In this document: positions 62,092 to 64,000 of the stretch, in pieces
Numbering within the stretch: the stretch's first letter is position 1
How the letters are laid out: the number at the start of each line of letters is the position of its first letter
DNA from: Reichenbachiella agarivorans
GTDB lineage: Bacteria; Bacteroidota; Bacteroidia; Cytophagales; Cyclobacteriaceae
Length of the DNA stretch: 64,000 bases
Assembly (NCBI RefSeq): GCF_025502585.1
Contig: NZ_CP106679.1
Location: 3,441,501 to 3,505,500, forward strand
Reading direction: 5' to 3'
Position numbers and translations under genes: made by a program
The notes under the pieces: generated by a model
The model's database searches: none
Seen by the model: only the letters and a program-made list of their open reading frames with translations
What the model was told of the DNA's origin: nothing

Positions 62092-63749
62092 ATTTACAAT
62101 CCATATTTGACATCCCCGAGCTCTGCTACCAATATGGCGTGAGACAAGCTATAATCTCACCTGGATCACGCAATGCTGCTTTGACAGTGGCATTTGCGAG
62201 ACATGCTGGTATTCGCTGTCTCAGCGTGCCAGACGAGCGTTCAGCTGCTTTTGTAGGATTGGGCATGTCATTGGCATCCAAGCAACCTACAGTGCTGATT
62301 TGTACTTCTGGTTCTGCAGGTCTTAACTATGCCCCTGCTGTAGCAGAAGCCTATTTTAATCAAGTACCATTATTGATACTGACTGCTGATCGACCGCCAG
62401 AACTGATCGGCAAGAGAGATGGACAAACAATCTATCAGTCGGCTCTATTCGGCAGACATGCCAAGGCATCTTTCGATTATCCCTCATTTGATCAGAACCT
62501 CCAAACACAACATGCTTGTATGATTGAGGCTTTGAATAGTTGTATCGATGGTGCACCAGGCCCAGTACATGTGAATGTACCCTTTGCGGAGCCCTTCTAT
62601 CCTGAGTCAGGAAAGATTTACACTGCGAGTCCCGACTTAATTGTAAAAAAGCCAACAAATAAGTCACTACCAGTTAAACTCCCAAAAGCACTCTCAACGT
62701 TCCGAAAAATATTAGTTGTCATAGGACAACAGCCTAAGGATGACCAACTTTTGCAGGTACTGAGTCTGTTGAGTACCGATTGCCACATCCCCGTCATTGC
62801 AGACGTCATTGGTAATTGTCACGGGCTAAAACCTCTCATCTCTCACCAAGATTTGATTCTGGTCAATCGTGATTCAAACCTGGCTCCTGATTTATTGATT
62901 ACTTGTGGGCTGTCAGTAATTTCTAAAAATCTTAAACTCTTCTTGCGTGACAGTCCACACAGTACGCATTGGCATATCAGTACTCATGATGATGCCGCAG
63001 ACACTTATGATTGGAGCCCGTTGACCATTGACTCAGAGCCATTTGACATCTTTGAAACTATGGCTGATCAATTGACTGAAGAATCCATACCTCAGAAAGA
63101 ATACTTTACCCTTTGGCAATCCAAAGAGGCACGAGCCAAAATGGTGTTAAAAGAAGCAGATCGATCTACATGGACTGAAACCAGTATTTACCAAGAGGTG
63201 CTAGATCAATTGCCTACTGCCATTGACCTGCATCTCGCCAACAGCATGGCAGTGCGTTATGTCAACACTCTAGGGATTTCTTCTACCAAGGACATACAAG
63301 TGTACTGCAACCGTGGCACCAGCGGAATCGATGGCTCCAATAGTACTGCGGTAGGTGCCTGCATTGCTTCTAGTCGCGATACACTTCTATTGACGGGAGA
63401 CATGGCTTTTCTCTATGATAGAAATGCCTTCTGGCATAATCATATGCCAACCAACTTGAAAATCATTGTATTCAACAATCATGGAGGAGGAATTTTTAGG
63501 ATGATTGAGGGACCGTCGGCCCAACCTGAACTGAAGGAATTTTTTGAGACCGACCAGCGCTCCTCTGCCAGAAGTACAGCACGAGACTTTGGTTTTGCCT
63601 ATTTCACTGCCCGCAACATGCCAGAACTAAGGGAAACATTAGCCAGCTTCATGAATTTTCAAGATGGTCGCTCAATCTTGGAAATCTTCACAGATGCTGA
63701 AGAAAACACAACTGCCTACAAACAATTGTTCAAAAAGATGAAGGATTAA
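62088..63749 (+). CDS. menD: SEPHCHC synthase MenD (ThDP-dependent)
   Basis: The 553-residue enzyme condenses isochorismate with 2-oxoglutarate. IISPGSRNAALTVAFARHAG (to 20), the activating Glu in VPDERSAAF, CTSGSAGLNYAPAVAEAY and TADRPPEL lie in the N-terminal domain. The ThDP/Mg site LTGDMAFLYDRNAFW followed by VFNNHGGGIFRMIEG is in the C-terminal domain. ATGA overlap with menF, and menB follows 41 bases downstream. Confidence 0.97.
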   Translation: MNLQSIFDIPELCYQYGVRQAIISPGSRNAALTVAFARHAGIRCLSVPDERSAAFVGLGMSLASKQPTVLICTSGSAGLNYAPAVAEAYFNQVPLLILTADRPPELIGKRDGQTIYQSALFGRHAKASFDYPSFDQNLQTQHACMIEALNSCIDGAPGPVHVNVPFAEPFYPESGKIYTASPDLIVKKPTNKSLPVKLPKALSTFRKILVVIGQQPKDDQLLQVLSLLSTDCHIPVIADVIGNCHGLKPLISHQDLILVNRDSNLAPDLLITCGLSVISKNLKLFLRDSPHSTHWHISTHDDAADTYDWSPLTIDSEPFDIFETMADQLTEESIPQKEYFTLWQSKEARAKMVLKEADRSTWTETSIYQEVLDQLPTAIDLHLANSMAVRYVNTLGISSTKDIQVYCNRGTSGIDGSNSTAVGACIASSRDTLLLTGDMAFLYDRNAFWHNHMPTNLKIIVFNNHGGGIFRMIEGPSAQPELKEFFETDQRSSARSTARDFGFAYFTARNMPELRETLASFMNFQDGRSILEIFTDAEENTTAYKQLFKKMKD

Positions 63750-63790
63750 GACTCCAGAGATTAATTTTGAAATACTAAATATTACACATC

Positions 63791-64000
63791 ATGAGTACAT
63801 TCAACTGGGAAACCATCAAAGAATACACGGATATCAAATTCGAATTTTTCGAAGGGATAGCCAAAATTACCATCAACCGACCTGAGGTGTACAATGCCTT
63901 TCGTCCCGAGACTAATTTCGACATGCTAGATGCCATGGAGATCGCCAGAGAAAGAGGAGATATTCGAGTGGTAGTTTTCACGGGTATTGGAGACAAAGCC
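63791..64000 (+). CDS. menB: 1,4-dihydroxy-2-naphthoyl-CoA synthase, 5' part
   Basis: An open frame from ATG 63791 runs to the window edge (70 codons). It reads [20 protein letters not shown], then [18 protein letters not shown] and [13 protein letters not shown]. This is the crotonase-fold N-terminus with the CoA-binding RPEVYNAF typical of MenB. The 3' part is outside. It confirms the order thioesterase-menF-menD-menB. Confidence 0.95.
   Translation, partial: MSTFNWETIKEYTDIKFEFFEGIAKITINRPEVYNAFRPETNFDMLDAMEIARERGDIRVVVFTGIGDKA

Overview
The window looks like a chromosome segment of a marine-type member of the Bacteroidota, most likely order Cytophagales. Pointers to this are two proteins with type IX secretion (T9SS) C-terminal sorting domains, a TonB receptor with a carboxypeptidase-like N-terminal domain, a CzcA-TolC fusion efflux protein, a 7TMR-DISM membrane protein ending in a LuxR helix-turn-helix, many short SPII lipoproteins, and a menaquinone operon. 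The genus is not resolved from sequence alone. No rRNA, tRNA, CRISPR array, prophage or intact insertion sequence was recognised.

Layout. 1-7.3 kb: the 5' part of a large secreted protein with duplicated lamin-tail-like domains (minus strand, runs off the left edge), a CPA1 Na+/H+ antiporter, a Spondin_N lipoprotein, a decayed histidine kinase beside its intact response regulator, and a membrane-tethered LuxR regulator. 7.4-10.6 kb: a large T9SS-secreted repeat protein. 10.8-15.8 kb: an operon for glucose phosphorylation and the oxidative pentose phosphate pathway (ROK glucokinase, rpiB, gnd, zwf, pgl). 15.9-18.4 kb: a TetR/AhpD-like pair with twin palindromic operators, a HopJ-family protein and a collagen-like lipoprotein. 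18.5-25.4 kb: TPR protein, gyrA, an outer-membrane protein preceded by a tiny secreted ORF, two uncharacterised proteins, and an ArsC/Spx-like protein. 25.5-31.4 kb: mnmA, a lipoprotein, a T9SS subtilase and a TonB receptor on the minus strand, closely packed or overlapping.

31.4-35.2 kb is the accessory part. It has a 1-kb gap with a four-unit palindrome array of exact 22-bp period, an AT-rich gene for a probable PD-(D/E)XK-type nuclease, paired hairpins, and a tandem 104-bp inverted-repeat element. 34.3-42.0 kb is a divalent-metal resistance locus: His/Cys-rich protein, CzcA-TolC fusion, CzcB-like adaptor, CDF transporter. 42.3-48.0 kb is a compact five-gene unit: CotH-kinase lipoprotein, lamin-tail lipoprotein, DUF4956 membrane protein, HlyD-like adaptor and TolC-like outer-membrane protein. 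It reads as an undescribed trans-envelope machine lacking any recognised exporter ATPase or RND pump, and it is the best candidate for a new system here.

48.0-54.6 kb holds housekeeping and transport genes: a MazG-like pyrophosphohydrolase, an NSS transporter with its 31-residue MetS-like subunit, YceI, NhaC, a MOSC protein and a membrane endonuclease/exonuclease/phosphatase-family enzyme. 54.7-59.7 kb has a three-fold repeated beta-helix lipoprotein divergent from a TPR histidine kinase/NarL response regulator pair. 59.8-64 kb has a histidine phosphatase and then the menaquinone operon (thioesterase, menF, menD, menB cut by the right edge).
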